The translations under genes and the position numbers were made by a program. From assembly GCF_000204055.1 (NCBI RefSeq), contig NW_006768792.1:529736-593735 (forward strand): a stretch of 64,000 nucleotides of DNA, given 5' to 3'. Source of the DNA: Melampsora larici-populina 98AG31 (Eukaryota; Basidiomycota; Pucciniomycetes; Pucciniales; Melampsoraceae). Below the pieces are notes generated by a model. It worked only from the letters and a program-made list of their open reading frames with translations. It made no database searches and was not told the origin of the DNA. Numbering within the stretch: position 1 is the first letter of the stretch; every line of letters starts with the position of its first letter. This document shows positions 11,694-22,559 of this stretch, piece by piece.

Positions 11694-13315
11694 TTGTGGT
11701 GATCTATTTATGATATTAAGCAAGAAAATTAATCATCTTTACTTTACCAATTTATTAGCAAACTTCAATGTAGCAGAAAATTCGAAAATGGAGGTTTTTG
11801 ATCAATTGAAGCTCTTGTAGGCTTATGTATTGGTCATTAGGTCAATATTACATCATTTTATTTCACATTATATATTAAGATCATTATAGTTTACTTACAA
11901 AGTTATTACAAAAAGAAAGAAAGAAAAACATAAGAAAAATTCGAAAATAGAGGTATACAGGTTGGAAAATGGTTTTTAGCTTACTTATAATTAAGTTATG
12001 GGTTTTATAAGGTTAGAATATGAAAGAACAACAGTTTATTATACAGGAACAATTTTAATCTTCAAGGTTGATAAGGGGAAATAAGAGTTATTAGGGAAAA
12101 GGCACTTTTTTGAAGTTGGTAAACAAGAGGTACACGTGTAGTTTAGTTGTGTAATGGTGGTAGTGATGGAATTTAAGGTTGCCAAGAGGATTTTCCGGGA
12201 TTTTTAAGGATATAGAAGATGATGTCATATTACATGAGCAAGGAAAAGAGAGTAGCAGCTGTGAAAAGTGAAGAAAATGGGTAAAATACGTGGAAAATGG
12301 AGGTTTTCAGCTAATTACATATGTCAAATGACGTCAGATAAAGTTGGTAGATGGCTCATTCAACGCAGAATGGTGGATTACATAATTTACAACCTTTAAA
12401 TCATTAGTAACGGAGGTGTATGTAAAAAGTTATAAGGGAAATAAGGAATTGGTGTGAATCTCGAATTTACAGTCACAAGTCAACATGTAATGCTCAAAAC
12501 CTTAACTTCACAACTCAATATCTTACTCATCACTCATCAGAAGTAGGTCTTATAGGTGTCAGAAATGATCAGTAACACGGGGGCTACAAGATGCACTTTA
12601 GTAATCAAAAATTGGAGCACATCTGAAAAAATTCGTAATCTCAAAAATTGGGTTTCAGCTAGTTTACAAGGAAAAAATCACCTGTATTCATCATAAGAAG
12701 TGCTGTACATTACATCATTGCGTCATTGATCACTTTTTGCTGTGAAAATTACATCATACATTAGTAACAAGATCATTACATTGCGTCATTACATGGTTTT
12801 TAGGGTTATTTAGGTGGATTTGATTGGTTTTTGAGGCTGTTGACTGTGGTGAAGATTGTTACATGTGGATATAAGTACTCCTTGATGATTTTAGGATTGT
12901 AGCGCCCTTTTCTGCATCTTATACCTTTGTTGTAGTGTTATAAATCATCATTTATTTACTATATTTGTACTAAGATCACTTAAATCCGCCCCTTCAAAGC
13001 AAGGAGAAATTTATTTACGTGTGTTAAAGACTACAAGTCTAATTGGGAATAATACTTACAACAGTATTGCTAGTAATAAACATAGTGTGTGACTTTTTGC
13101 GCTTAAAAATCTGGGAATAATACTTAACAACAGTATTGCTTTATTTTCTCTGGTGCTTTATTAATCTCTCTGTTATCACAAAGTGGTCAGCAAGTGCCCT
13201 TGTGCTGGTTTCTTTGAAGAAGGCAGTCTTTAGGCAACTTCTACTATATTACACGTAGTAGATTATCCCTTCTTAGGTGTTGTAAAGCTCTTGTTGAGCT
13301 TTAAATACTACAACG
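11694..13315 (-). repeat. Right 1.6-kb arm of the large inverted repeat
   Basis: Reverse-complement partner of 7271-8893. It ends with the same 36-base terminal hairpin. Confidence 0.75.
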
Positions 13316-13545
13316 TGCAGATTCAAAGGGCACATGGTACTCCGGCCGGCTTGAAGATTGTTTTGTTTTGGTGTCCCCTCTTCCTCCTTCCCCCCTTCCT
13401 TGTTATGTATCTCATTATCATGTTTTTTTCCTCAGCCTGAAGGATATTTCAATTCTTATCTTTTTGCTCCCGGTAGGTTTTCATTTTTTCATTTTGATGA
13501 TGATCTACCCCTTCTCACTCCCATCTCTCACTGTTTCTTATACAG

Positions 13546-14650
13546 ATGCCTGCCATCCATAGCCCCAAGGTCAAGATGATGGTTGTCCAAATGGTCCTTC
13601 GAGGAATCCCCTTTCATCAGATCATGGATTCCCTAGGAGTCCAACTATCTCTGACCTCAGTCCAACATTGGTACAATCTGTACCGGACAACCCGTGCAGT
13701 CATCACCAATCCCTTGAAACATATGGAGCAGGGAGCTCCAACCTTGCTTGGACCAGCTGAACACCAATTCTTGATTGAATCTCTCGATGTTGACCCCACG
13801 CTATACCTAGACGAGCTCAAAACCAAGCTCTTTGACACTTTTGGCATCCAAGTCTCGAGTATGACACTCTCCAAAGAGCTACGTAATCAATTGATCAGGC
13901 CCGTACGGTCCATCCCAATCAATCCATGGCTGCCCAGGGTGCCTACATGCAGAATATGCAAGACATAGACCCTAGATGTTTGGTCTTCACTGGTTAGTTT
14001 TTCTTTTTTGTTTTTCATTTTCATGACCGTCAAAGTTGATTTGTTACCTCGCTTCCATCTCTTTAGATGAAAGTGCCATTGCTGAGCGCTGTTTGTATTG
14101 AGAATATGGCCGTGCGCCTATCAGTCAAAGAACTACTTGGCTCCAGAGGCCTACCAGGGCAACAAGTTGGTTCGTATTGCCTGCAATCTTCTTAGATGGA
14201 GTTATTGCGTGCAAGATTCAGGCCGGTGGGTACTTGAGAATCAACTTTGAAGACTATCTTGAACATCATCTAGTGAGTAATTGCTTTGACTCTTCTTTGC
14301 TTGCATGATACTAATATGCCTTTTGTATCATTTCAGTTGCCCGCTATGAACCCCTGGCCAGCCCGGAACAGTGTGTTGGTGTTGTACAACGCAGCAATCC
14401 ATCACAATGGCCGGGTGGCTGAGCTTTGCAAAGCTTGAGGGGTTTGACTTCTGTATCTGCCTGCTTACAGTCCGGATCTCAGCCCAATCAAGAAATCTTT
14501 CTTGATTCTGAAGGCCTGCTTAAAACGATCTCAAGACCTTCAAAATGCTTTGAATGGAAACGAGGAAATGGCAGCAATTTGGCAAACATGTATGATCCTG
14601 ATGACTGATGCTCTTTCAGAAGGCCTTTTCCAAGGTTGTGGGTATATGTG
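13546..14650 (+). pseudogene. Tc1/mariner-type (DDE) transposase, dead
   Basis: The first exon encodes a helix-turn-helix N-terminus starting MPAIHSPKVKMMVVQMVL. A frameshift near 13915-13935 leads to MQNMQDIDPRCLVFT. A GT-AG intron (13993-14066) then completes the first catalytic Asp (TDESA). The next block ends INFEDYLEHHL before a second intron (14273-14336). The second catalytic Asp is replaced: the motif reads LVLYNAAIHHNG where the family usually has LDN. The usual Glu of NPIE is Lys (LSPIKKSF). In-frame TGA stops lie at 14099-14101, 14436-14438 and 14445-14447. The frame ends near 14648. It cannot encode an active enzyme. It abuts the right end of the 6-kb element. Confidence 0.85.
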
Positions 14651-16080
14651 AAACTCTGAGTATTTTGCGTATCTGTTTTTTTGGAAGTCTCATACTGATG
14701 CCATGTTAGACATGGTCTACTGTCCGTGTGTGATTCTTTTTTGGTGTTTGGTTGTGATTTTCATTGTCTTATACTCAGCTGTGTGCTACTTTTACTTTTA
14801 AATGATGGTAATTTGTTGTTCTGATCAAATTTGATTTGGCAATGCTATGTGTCCTGTTGTTATCATCTTATACTCTGCTGTGACTTAAGGCTTGTTTTGT
14901 GATGAGGGTGTTATTTGGTTCTTATCTGATTTGTTTTCAAAATCCTGTGTGGCCTGTTTTTGGAGTAACTTGTAATACACTGAAGTTCAATCTCATGTTT
15001 ATGTTCATCAACTGGGAGCTTATGAAATGTCCCTTTTAGTGGAGTTGATTTTTAACTCAGCAGTCATAACAAAGCCCGCAAAGAAAAAATTGAATATGTA
15101 CATTTTATTTATGAAGAGTAGTTGATTATTATGATATATAATAATCAATGTTGATATATTGATTATTATATATAATAACAATATATCAACATATAAACAT
15201 ATAAAATGTTTAGATGTCCACATCTTTAAGTTTTTGGACTCATGAGTAACTCCTCATTAACTTGAGCAGTGCACAAACTGATGAGGAGTTAATTTTTAAG
15301 AAAGTTAAATGTGATATGGGGATATATTGATGATAACATATAATCACAATATGTTGATATGTTATCATCTCTCACTTTTTAATGGGTGGACTCACAAGTA
15401 ACTCTCATGAGCAAACTTGAGCAGCACACAAACAAAGATTTTTTTCATCATGTGGAGATAACAAAATCAGGAGAGCATTTTTTTGGGGGGATGCGAGTTA
15501 ACAGGATTTTCAAAAGATAGGCTGATGACCTGAAAACAAATCACTTAAGGAGCAAGGTAACCGGGAATCCCAATATCAGATAACTAGATAACACCAAACC
15601 AAATTTCGTTATTGGGGAGATAACAATAGGGCATTTGGAAAGATAGCCACATGGCCCCAGAATAAGAACTAAATATTGAGGAGGGAGATAACCAGGAATC
15701 ACAGGATCAGATAAGAAGAATAGAGCAAACAAAAAAAATTATAAGGATTTTCTTTAACTTTTGAAGTACGTAACCCCTGATAAAGGGATATAAAGATGAA
15801 AACACTTCAGCAAACTGTGTATCATTTACTGTGTATCATCTTAGTTTTTGGATATTTGTCTGAGTATAATATAGGTCAAGGTAACAAACTCTCCAAATGG
15901 GGAGATTGGAAAAAATAAGGTGGAAAGATCAGCAAAGATCTGATGTACCTAATGCAAGAAGAAGGTGGTGTAGCATTGCCTTCACACATGACACACAAAG
16001 TGTTTGCAAAAGTTTCCTATGAGATGGCATAATTATCAGAGGTCACTTATGGCGGCATGCATCAAATTGAACCAAGGCAA
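14651..16080. repeat. AT-rich duplicated DNA with strong hairpins
   Basis: No gene is seen. A perfect 16-bp inverted repeat pairs 15134-15149 with 15158-15173 around an 8-base loop. Two diverged copies of a roughly 150-bp unit follow (about 15150-15290 and 15320-15440), both containing a GGACTCA-AGTAACTC block and a CTTGAGCAG word. A smaller diverged pair of AACC-GGAATC-CAGATAA segments lies near 15556-15580 and 15685-15712. Confidence 0.55.
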
Positions 16081-16083
16081 AAA

Positions 16084-19000
16084 TTACATACAGTTCTTTT
16101 TAGTCATGCACAAGTAACAAGCCTTGGCTGCCGCAAGGAGGCGTTTGGCTATCTTGTGTTCGACACCTTTAAAAACCAAAGAACCCTTGGTCATTTGAAG
16201 CAAGGAAGTGAGATCCGTCCAAGACTCGACCCCCGCTTCCGCCAAAGCAAATTGTGTTTTGCAATCTTCTGGAGCAACACCATGGGTGTAAAGGAAGTTT
16301 TGGAGGGCTGCTTCATGTGAGGCAATCACATCAATACCAATGCCATCAGACGTATTAGATGAATTGTCCGCATCATCTAATACAATTGTTTTCCCGGTAC
16401 AACGTCCAGTAACTGAAGAGAAGGTGAAAATAATCAGGCATGAGAAAGCTTCAATTCATGTAAATTGGGTAACTTGCTGTATTGAATCTTGCGCAAGTCA
16501 GGCTTGCCCTCCAAAATTGGCATGTTGAATTTGGAAGGACCAGCCACATTTGGCTTGTCCTTGGCTGGTTGATCTGCAAGGGGGTTTGAAAATACCTTAT
16601 CAGTTGCGGATTCACTAAACATGAGTGAGAAGTACACATTGAAAAGATATACTCACACTGCTGGTACTTATTCTTAGTGGGGTTGACACAATCGGTTTTG
16701 GATTTGGAAAACAGTTGGTCATTTGGTTCCAAAGATGATATGACCAGGCACTTTGCCTCACCACCTTGAGGAGTCGGACTCATAATTTTTTTGGGATTTT
16801 TGCCAAAGAATGAACAAGAAGACCTAGCAGCACGACGGGCTCCTAGATTAAGCTTAACTAAGCCCCTCTCGCGCGGCTGCGTCCGCGCCCCTCAAAGAGG
16901 GGCTTACAACGGACTCGTACTTTTTGGCAGGAGAGCTCCAAGAATTAAGTCCCTTTATGTTGTTTTTTGGACTTCTCCTCAAATCCTCACTGTAGAAATT
17001 TGTGAGCTGCTGGTATGTTTTTCTTCATGCCTTTGTAAATTTGCTGGCACAAGTTTCATGAGAAACAGATAGCTCTGCATGCTTTGAGAGCTGTGTCAAG
17101 AATGGGCCTTACAAGGCCTTATGTCCTCTTGTAATGGCCTAAGCCTTCTTCATATGCCTTGGATACGAAATTTGAAAGCACTTAAGCACACATATTACCA
17201 AATCTTCATCGCATATTTATAACACTTCCCCTCAAGGTGAGACAAACTATGAGGTACCAGATCATGTACAAAAGTGTGAAGAACAACATACGAGAAACTT
17301 GAGAAATTCTACGGTGAGGGCTCGAGGAGAAGTCCAAAAAACTACTTAAGGCACCTTAATTCTTGGAGCTCTCCTGCCAAAAAGTACGAGTCCGTTGTAA
17401 GCCCCTCTTCAAGGGGCGCGGACGCAGCCGCGCGAGAGGGGCTTAGTTAAGCTTACTCCTAGATGGAGTTGCACACAGTCGCAAACGCTCATCGAATGAT
17501 GAAACACTTGGCATTTTGTCATTTTGGCTTGATACTCTTGAGTGTCAGGGGCCGTATGCATAGTGGCCAACTTCGCCTCCTACACACGTCCAAGGGTGAA
17601 AGACCCACATCATCAATATGAATGATCATCACAGAAAGTGATAGTGGTGACTGTTGATACAATACTTGCATCCTGAACAAGTACTCAACACTTAGTGGTC
17701 ATCAGTACTCAGACCAACATGCTGAGCACCACTCTGAAGGCTATCATGTCTAAGCAAGCTCACGTTTCTCTTCATACGAGCACTGTTTGTTTTCTTACTC
17801 ATCCAATGTTTATAGCACTATCCATTTGTATATAGATCAAAATGTCTGTTGTGTCTGCTTCTCTTTTCTCTCTCATCTGCATCGTAATATTCATTACATT
17901 CTATTAATGCTTCCACTTTGAGAACACTGCCAACAGCGTCTCAAAGTTCTCGTTCGCGACATCCAACTAACAGCTCTTGAAGTCCGCGTTCGGAGCTTTC
18001 ACAACCCGCATATAGCCTGTCTCATTAGTGACTTACTATAGATTTTGCCCACTCAAACGTGCATCTGAGAGTAAAACGGTATTGAAAAGATGGGTCCCAT
18101 GGTGCTACCAGAACCACACCATCACCACCGTTTGACTGCTCAGTGTGATGATGGTAAAGGGCGGCAGTGGTCTCGTGCAATTTGACCAGTTTTTTGGAGG
18201 ACTGTGTGTGTTGAATAATCATCAATAACATAGTCTTTACAATTGTATGAGATGTAAGAATGAAAAAACAGAAGGGATATTATTATGAATTACTTCCAAA
18301 CAAGCATTAACCTCCGTGTCTTGACTTCCACCGCCGGAAGGAGCAGCAGTAGCAATCAGCTTCTGGGCTGCGCTCACCTGGATAAAAATTGAAAATAGGC
18401 ACAATATCAACAATTAAAATTACATCAGAAACTTGAAGTTAGACAAGAATCAAAATAAAAATGAACAAACATACTCTAGCATTTTTTTGAGCCTTTGCGC
18501 TTTCGTCCTCATGAAGGATCACAATGGAACCTCTTTTTTTCTTGGACTTACCAAGTAAATCAACGAAGTCATACCATCCTTGGTGACCATCAAGCAACAT
18601 TTTTGTGCGTCCAACCACACCTTTTCAAATTAAAGATGGAGCTAGATCACTATTTAAGAGGAGTTGCTCCATTAAAGGGGCATGCGTGTCACACAGCTTG
18701 GCACATAAATTCTTGACATTGTTCAAGGACTTCCCAAAAGGACAGAACTGGAACTCTATTGGTTCCTTGTTGTTGAAGGTCTTAGAGTTGACAAGAGGCG
18801 GCTTGGCAATGGCTAACAACCGATGTCCATTAATTACTTTACCTGGAATCAAGTCCACAACTTCCTCTGCATTGGTTGCATGCAGGTTAAAGACAACTGC
18901 AATTGTCACAAGGTGGTTTTTGTCAAAAGCAATCTGAGCATCACTGCCCTCACAAAATAGGGGACCTTTTGAAAAAGCCACAGGCGTGTCTGGTCCTTCA

Positions 19001-19191
19001 TGAATGGATGAAGGAACCTTGAAAACTAACAAATAAGTCAGTGTTGATATTTCTAGAAGTGCATGAAACCGGCCAAAAAGTCCACTTACATGTGTTAACA
19101 TGTCCCAATAATGGTTGGGATGAGGGTTGGCTGAGGTTGCCATTCGATGATGGTAAATCAGACATTTCTGTGATTCATAAAACATAACCAA
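16084..19191 (-). pseudogene. Multi-exon gene with SAM-like C-terminus, split by a MITE
   Basis: Starting at 19191, minus-strand coding blocks can be joined through GT-AG introns. The 19191-18500 region includes LIPGKVINGHRLLAIAKPPL and a stretch ending SIVILHEDESAKAQKNAR. About 18290-18360 reads VSAAQKLIATAAPSGGGSQD. About 18030-18230 includes GDGVVLVAPWDPSFQYRFT. About 17580-17465 runs to CDCVQLHLGARRAA across the MITE insertion into SSCSFFGKNPKKIMSPTPQG. The last exon (16329-16084) contains GVESWTDLTSLLQMTKG and a KGVEHKIAKRLLAAAKA helix, resembling a SAM-type domain. The function is unknown. The style is that of a multi-copy family, so a transposon-carried gene is possible. The 607-bp insertion would disrupt the mRNA unless it is spliced out. 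Confidence 0.55.
16849..17455. mobile_element. 607-bp Mutator-like MITE with 9-bp target duplication
   Basis: Both ends begin TAAGCTTAACTAAGCCCCTC when read inward, and the inverted repeats stay nearly identical for about 155 bp each (16849-17003 and 17301-17455). A perfect 9-bp direct repeat CTCCTAGAT flanks the element (16840-16848 and 17456-17464). Nine-base duplications are typical of the Mutator-like superfamily. The terminal region also holds a smaller GC-rich palindrome (AGCCCCTCT with AGAGGGGCT). No transposase is inside. The near-identity of the arms suggests a young insertion. Confidence 0.88.
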
Positions 19192-19529
19192 AAGTCAGTC
19201 AACATTGAGTTTGACAGGGATGAGATCAAGAGGGAATAGAACTAAAAAATGACTAACTATGGATTGGGCTAGAACGGCTTTTAGACTTGCAGTTCAATCA
19301 ATGCAAGGAGAAGTGGAAGGAATCAGACTAGAGGCTCATGTTTAGATTAATAAATATAAGAGAGAAATATTAAGAAGATGAAACTGACTAGCTAGACTGG
19401 TAAGTAAAGGTTTAGAGACAAATTAAGAAACTGAAAGTATATCTTGGAATGACCGGATTGGAATGTGGTTTGAGGAATAACAGGATACTGTGACCAAGGG
19501 CCGGCTTTATAGAAAAACGGATGGGCCCA

Positions 19530-19712
19530 CACTGCAAATATAATGTATTCTTCCAAGGTGAAAAATGATTCCATTTATTTCACAAAATGATTAAAAATGC
19601 ATTGATTTTGCATTAATTCTGCATTTTTCTGCATCAATCATGCATTCTTAATCATTTTGTGCATCAATGTCAATCATTTTTCACCTTGGAAAAATACATT
19701 ATTTTTGCAGTG
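19530..19712. mobile_element. 183-bp foldback MITE with CACTGCAAA ends
   Basis: The left end reads CACTGCAAATATAATGTATT and the reverse complement of the right end differs at one base in the first 20. Similarity continues through CCAAGGTGAAAAATGATT and almost to the centre, so the element folds along its whole length. No clean target-site duplication is visible (CCA against CTA), so the superfamily is open. The CACTG ends suggest CACTA- or Tc1-like ancestry. Confidence 0.75.
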
Positions 19713-20146
19713 CTAGCGATCACAATATAGGCACAAGTGTGGTTTGGTAGAATTGATGACTTGCATACAAGGTGAAGGCAATTGAACTTGTAATGCAAAG
19801 AGGGTGCTGGAATCAAAGCGGAAGAAAAACCTAAAGGCAGAATTCAATGTGGTTTCTTTTCTTTTGGAAAGAAGTTGTGTCTCGACGTGATTTGATTTGA
19901 TTTCTTTGAATCGAAATGATGGCACTTTCAAAGTTGATTCAAAACCAATGGCCAAGATGAACAAGATGAACAAGAAGGTTTTGTGCCGACCATAGAATCA
20001 AATGTGATTTAGAAAATGCCAAGTGATCTTTGAAGCAACTTTGAGCTTGTTGAATTTGGATTGGGTTGGATGGAATCGATGGTATAAGGTGATTGCTTTT
20101 GCTGATTGAATTTTTGATCCTGAAACAAACGCAAAGAGAAGCTGAA

Positions 20147-20397
20147 AAAGTTCTTTGGAAGCCAATGTGGACCAATATTGAAGACAGTTGGAACCTTGAT
20201 GCCTAACTGAAGTGATTTTGGGTATGATGAATCAATGATTACATAATCTGATGGAACATCAGCCTTGCGTTGCAAAAGTTCTTTTTGAACCCAATGTGAA
20301 TCAATATTGAAGAAAGTTGGAACCTTGACGTTTAACTGGTTTGATTGTGGGTATGATGAACCAATGAATAAGTCTTATGGAATGGAAACATTGTGTT
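20147..20397. repeat. Two tandem copies of a 126-bp unit
   Basis: Copies at about 20147-20272 and 20273-20397 share AAAGTTCTT, CCAATGTG, AATATTGAAGA, AGTTGGAACCTTGA and GGGTATGATGAA in the same order. A third copy begins at about 20398 and stops after some 25 bp. No reading frame is conserved between copies. Confidence 0.7.
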
Positions 20398-21640
20398 GAA
20401 AAAGTTCTTTTGAATCCGTCTAGAGTTGCTGGTTGAAGCACTGGCTGCTTGACTGGGGCCTGAGTTGAGGGTCAAATTGAAATTGAAGTGTGAGACCGAC
20501 CAAATTCTACAAGGTATAGCTGATTATGTACGAGGTCAGAGCTGAGGTGGTCAGGGTAGGGTAGGGTCCAAGGGCATTGGTGAATTGGTCAATAATCATA
20601 GTTTTGATCTGTGTTGTACCAGAGCCAGCTTCTTTTCAGAGCCCGTCAATCATGAGCCAAGCCAGAGAACGTTGGACACAATGAATTATAAGGTTTGAAG
20701 TATAATACCTTATAATTTCTGGTTTTGGACTTACAGGTTAAATCCAGGTGCGACACAATATGGCTGAAAACTGCCATGATTTCCTTGACTAGCTGTAAGT
20801 GCAACATAACAAATGAAACAAATTCTAACGTCAATGAAAGAACCAAAACATCAACATACAAAGATCCTCAGCTGAATCCAACACCGTGGAAAGCTTTTCT
20901 TCAAAAACCTGGGTTCAGGTCTAAATGTGAGCATGGCCACTTAAAGGGAAAAAATGGGATGAGTAAATATAAAACAACATGTGCAGATTTTTATCATGTC
21001 TTTGCTTTTGCCTTTTCAGTTGACTGTAACTCTGTTTGTTTGTACCAACAAACCTGAGAGGAAGATTTGGAAAAGCATCTCAAGCACAGCAAGTTTGAAA
21101 GGCTGTGGACCAGACTTGTCTAATTGCCCTTGACGAGTCAGTCAAATAGATTGCCAAAGGAATACCTTCAGATTGATCATGAAGCTGTGAGCGCTAAGAC
21201 AAATCCCAAACCTGGAAAGGTCAAAAGCCTGTAAAAGCCACCTTAGATGCACTGTGTAGCCCTTCTTTGTCACAAATGTCAAAACAATTCTCCGCCATCT
21301 CCTCCTTCTGGCTCAGGACTTGGAGGATATAAAGTTATGTACATATGATCAAGATTGAAAGTACTCTGCATAGTCAAAGTCTAGTCTCTCATGGATGAGA
21401 CTGCAGGATGCAGCGCTAGGCTGATTGCTTGCTGAATGTACCATTGCATAATTGTTGAGGTTCAATCAACACAAGCACTATATTATACTTATAGCAGATT
21501 CACCTCAATCTTCTCACACATATATACGACATCAAACTATCCTTGATCAGTCTTGATGTCCTCATCTATGAAAAGCAGACTGTGAGTGAACTCATCTTCT
21601 TGAATCTTTATGCTTGATGTTTGTGACATTTTCTGGCCCA
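20398..21640. other. Intergenic stretch without a supported gene
   Basis: Only short frames are seen, none with recognisable protein features. No repeat boundary is clear. Confidence 0.3.
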
Positions 21641-21649
21641 TGTTATCTT

Positions 21650-21895
21650 ATTCTAGCTTAGTAGTTATCTTTGTTAAAACCAAGATGAGGCTCTGAGATA
21701 GTTTGTTTTCCCTGAAAAGAAGCCTCTTAGCTGTTATTCTTTGTTAAAACCAAGATAAGGCTCTGAAATAGTTTGTTTTCCCTCAACCTAGGTATGTTTT
21801 CCTCACCTATGAAAAGAAGCCTCTTAGTTTTTATCTTTGTTAAACCAAGATAAGGCTCTGAAATAGTTTGTTTTCCCTCAACTTAGACCGTGTTC
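21650..21895. repeat. Three diverged tandem copies of an 80-110 bp unit
   Basis: The words ATCTTTGTTAAA, CCAAGAT, AGGCTCTGA and ATAGTTTGTTTTCCCT recur three times (from about 21666, 21736 and 21830). AAGAAGCCTCTTAG links the copies. This may be the 5' leader or LTR of the retroelement that follows. Confidence 0.65.
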
Positions 21896-22559
21896 CAAGA
21901 CTTTCATCTGTGCTTCCACTATATTTGGTCTAATATCTGAACCAAGTCACATATAAGATCATTTTGTTGGTGGGAAGTTGGAACTCGTTTTGACAAAAGG
22001 GAATCAGAGAATGGTGTCATCAAGGCAATTTTGTTTGAGGAGGGTAGACAAAATCAAATTATGAATGAAGTGTGACAGAAATCAATCTAGAAAGAGGCAA
22101 GTACCAATTGAGGGTTTTTTAACGGATGGTTAGATAGGGAAGAATGGGTACTGACACTGTTGGTTGATGTTGTGGTATCTCATTAAAACATTGTATCAAA
22201 ATTTTGTACTTTCATCTCATTCTCAACAAAATTTTACTACAGTTCATTATCTGTATATCTTACAAATCTTTCTGTTCAACTGCCATTCCTCCCAATAAAA
22301 ATTGCTTCAGATGAACTTGCAAAGATATAGAAAGATTAAGCTCACTCATGATCTGCTTTTACCCATATATAAATTATCTCCTTGAAATATTGGTATCGAA
22401 GTTTCTATTCTTGAGCTCCACAACAAAATTTGGTTTGGCAGGGGGGAGTGTAGTACAGAGTAGCCTCTAGCTACTGTATGTCAGAATCTTCTCAAGAAGA
22501 TAAACTGACTGAATCATTGAGAAAACTTTGGCCAACAAGCAGAGACCCAGAAAAAATTT

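Larger units (their letters stand above)
7271..13315. mobile_element. 6-kb element with 1.6-kb terminal inverted repeats
   Basis: The left arm (7271 to about 8893) and the right arm (about 11694 to 13315) are long inverted copies. Each outermost end begins CGTTGTAGTATTTAAAGCTC when read inward. Within the first 40 bases each end can fold, because AAAGCTC and GAGCTTT, and GTTGT and ACAAC, are complementary. The arms stay alignable at their inner ends near GATCACCACA. I found no transposase in the 2.8-kb centre and no obvious target-site duplication outside the ends. Long arms are known in Mutator-like, Maverick-type and foldback elements. None of these is supported well enough to assign. Confidence 0.75.

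Noticed and set aside
7271..13315. Maverick/Polinton assignment for the 6-kb inverted-repeat element
   Set aside because: Long arms fit, but there is no 6-bp duplication, no polymerase or integrase, and the ends do not show the expected terminus.
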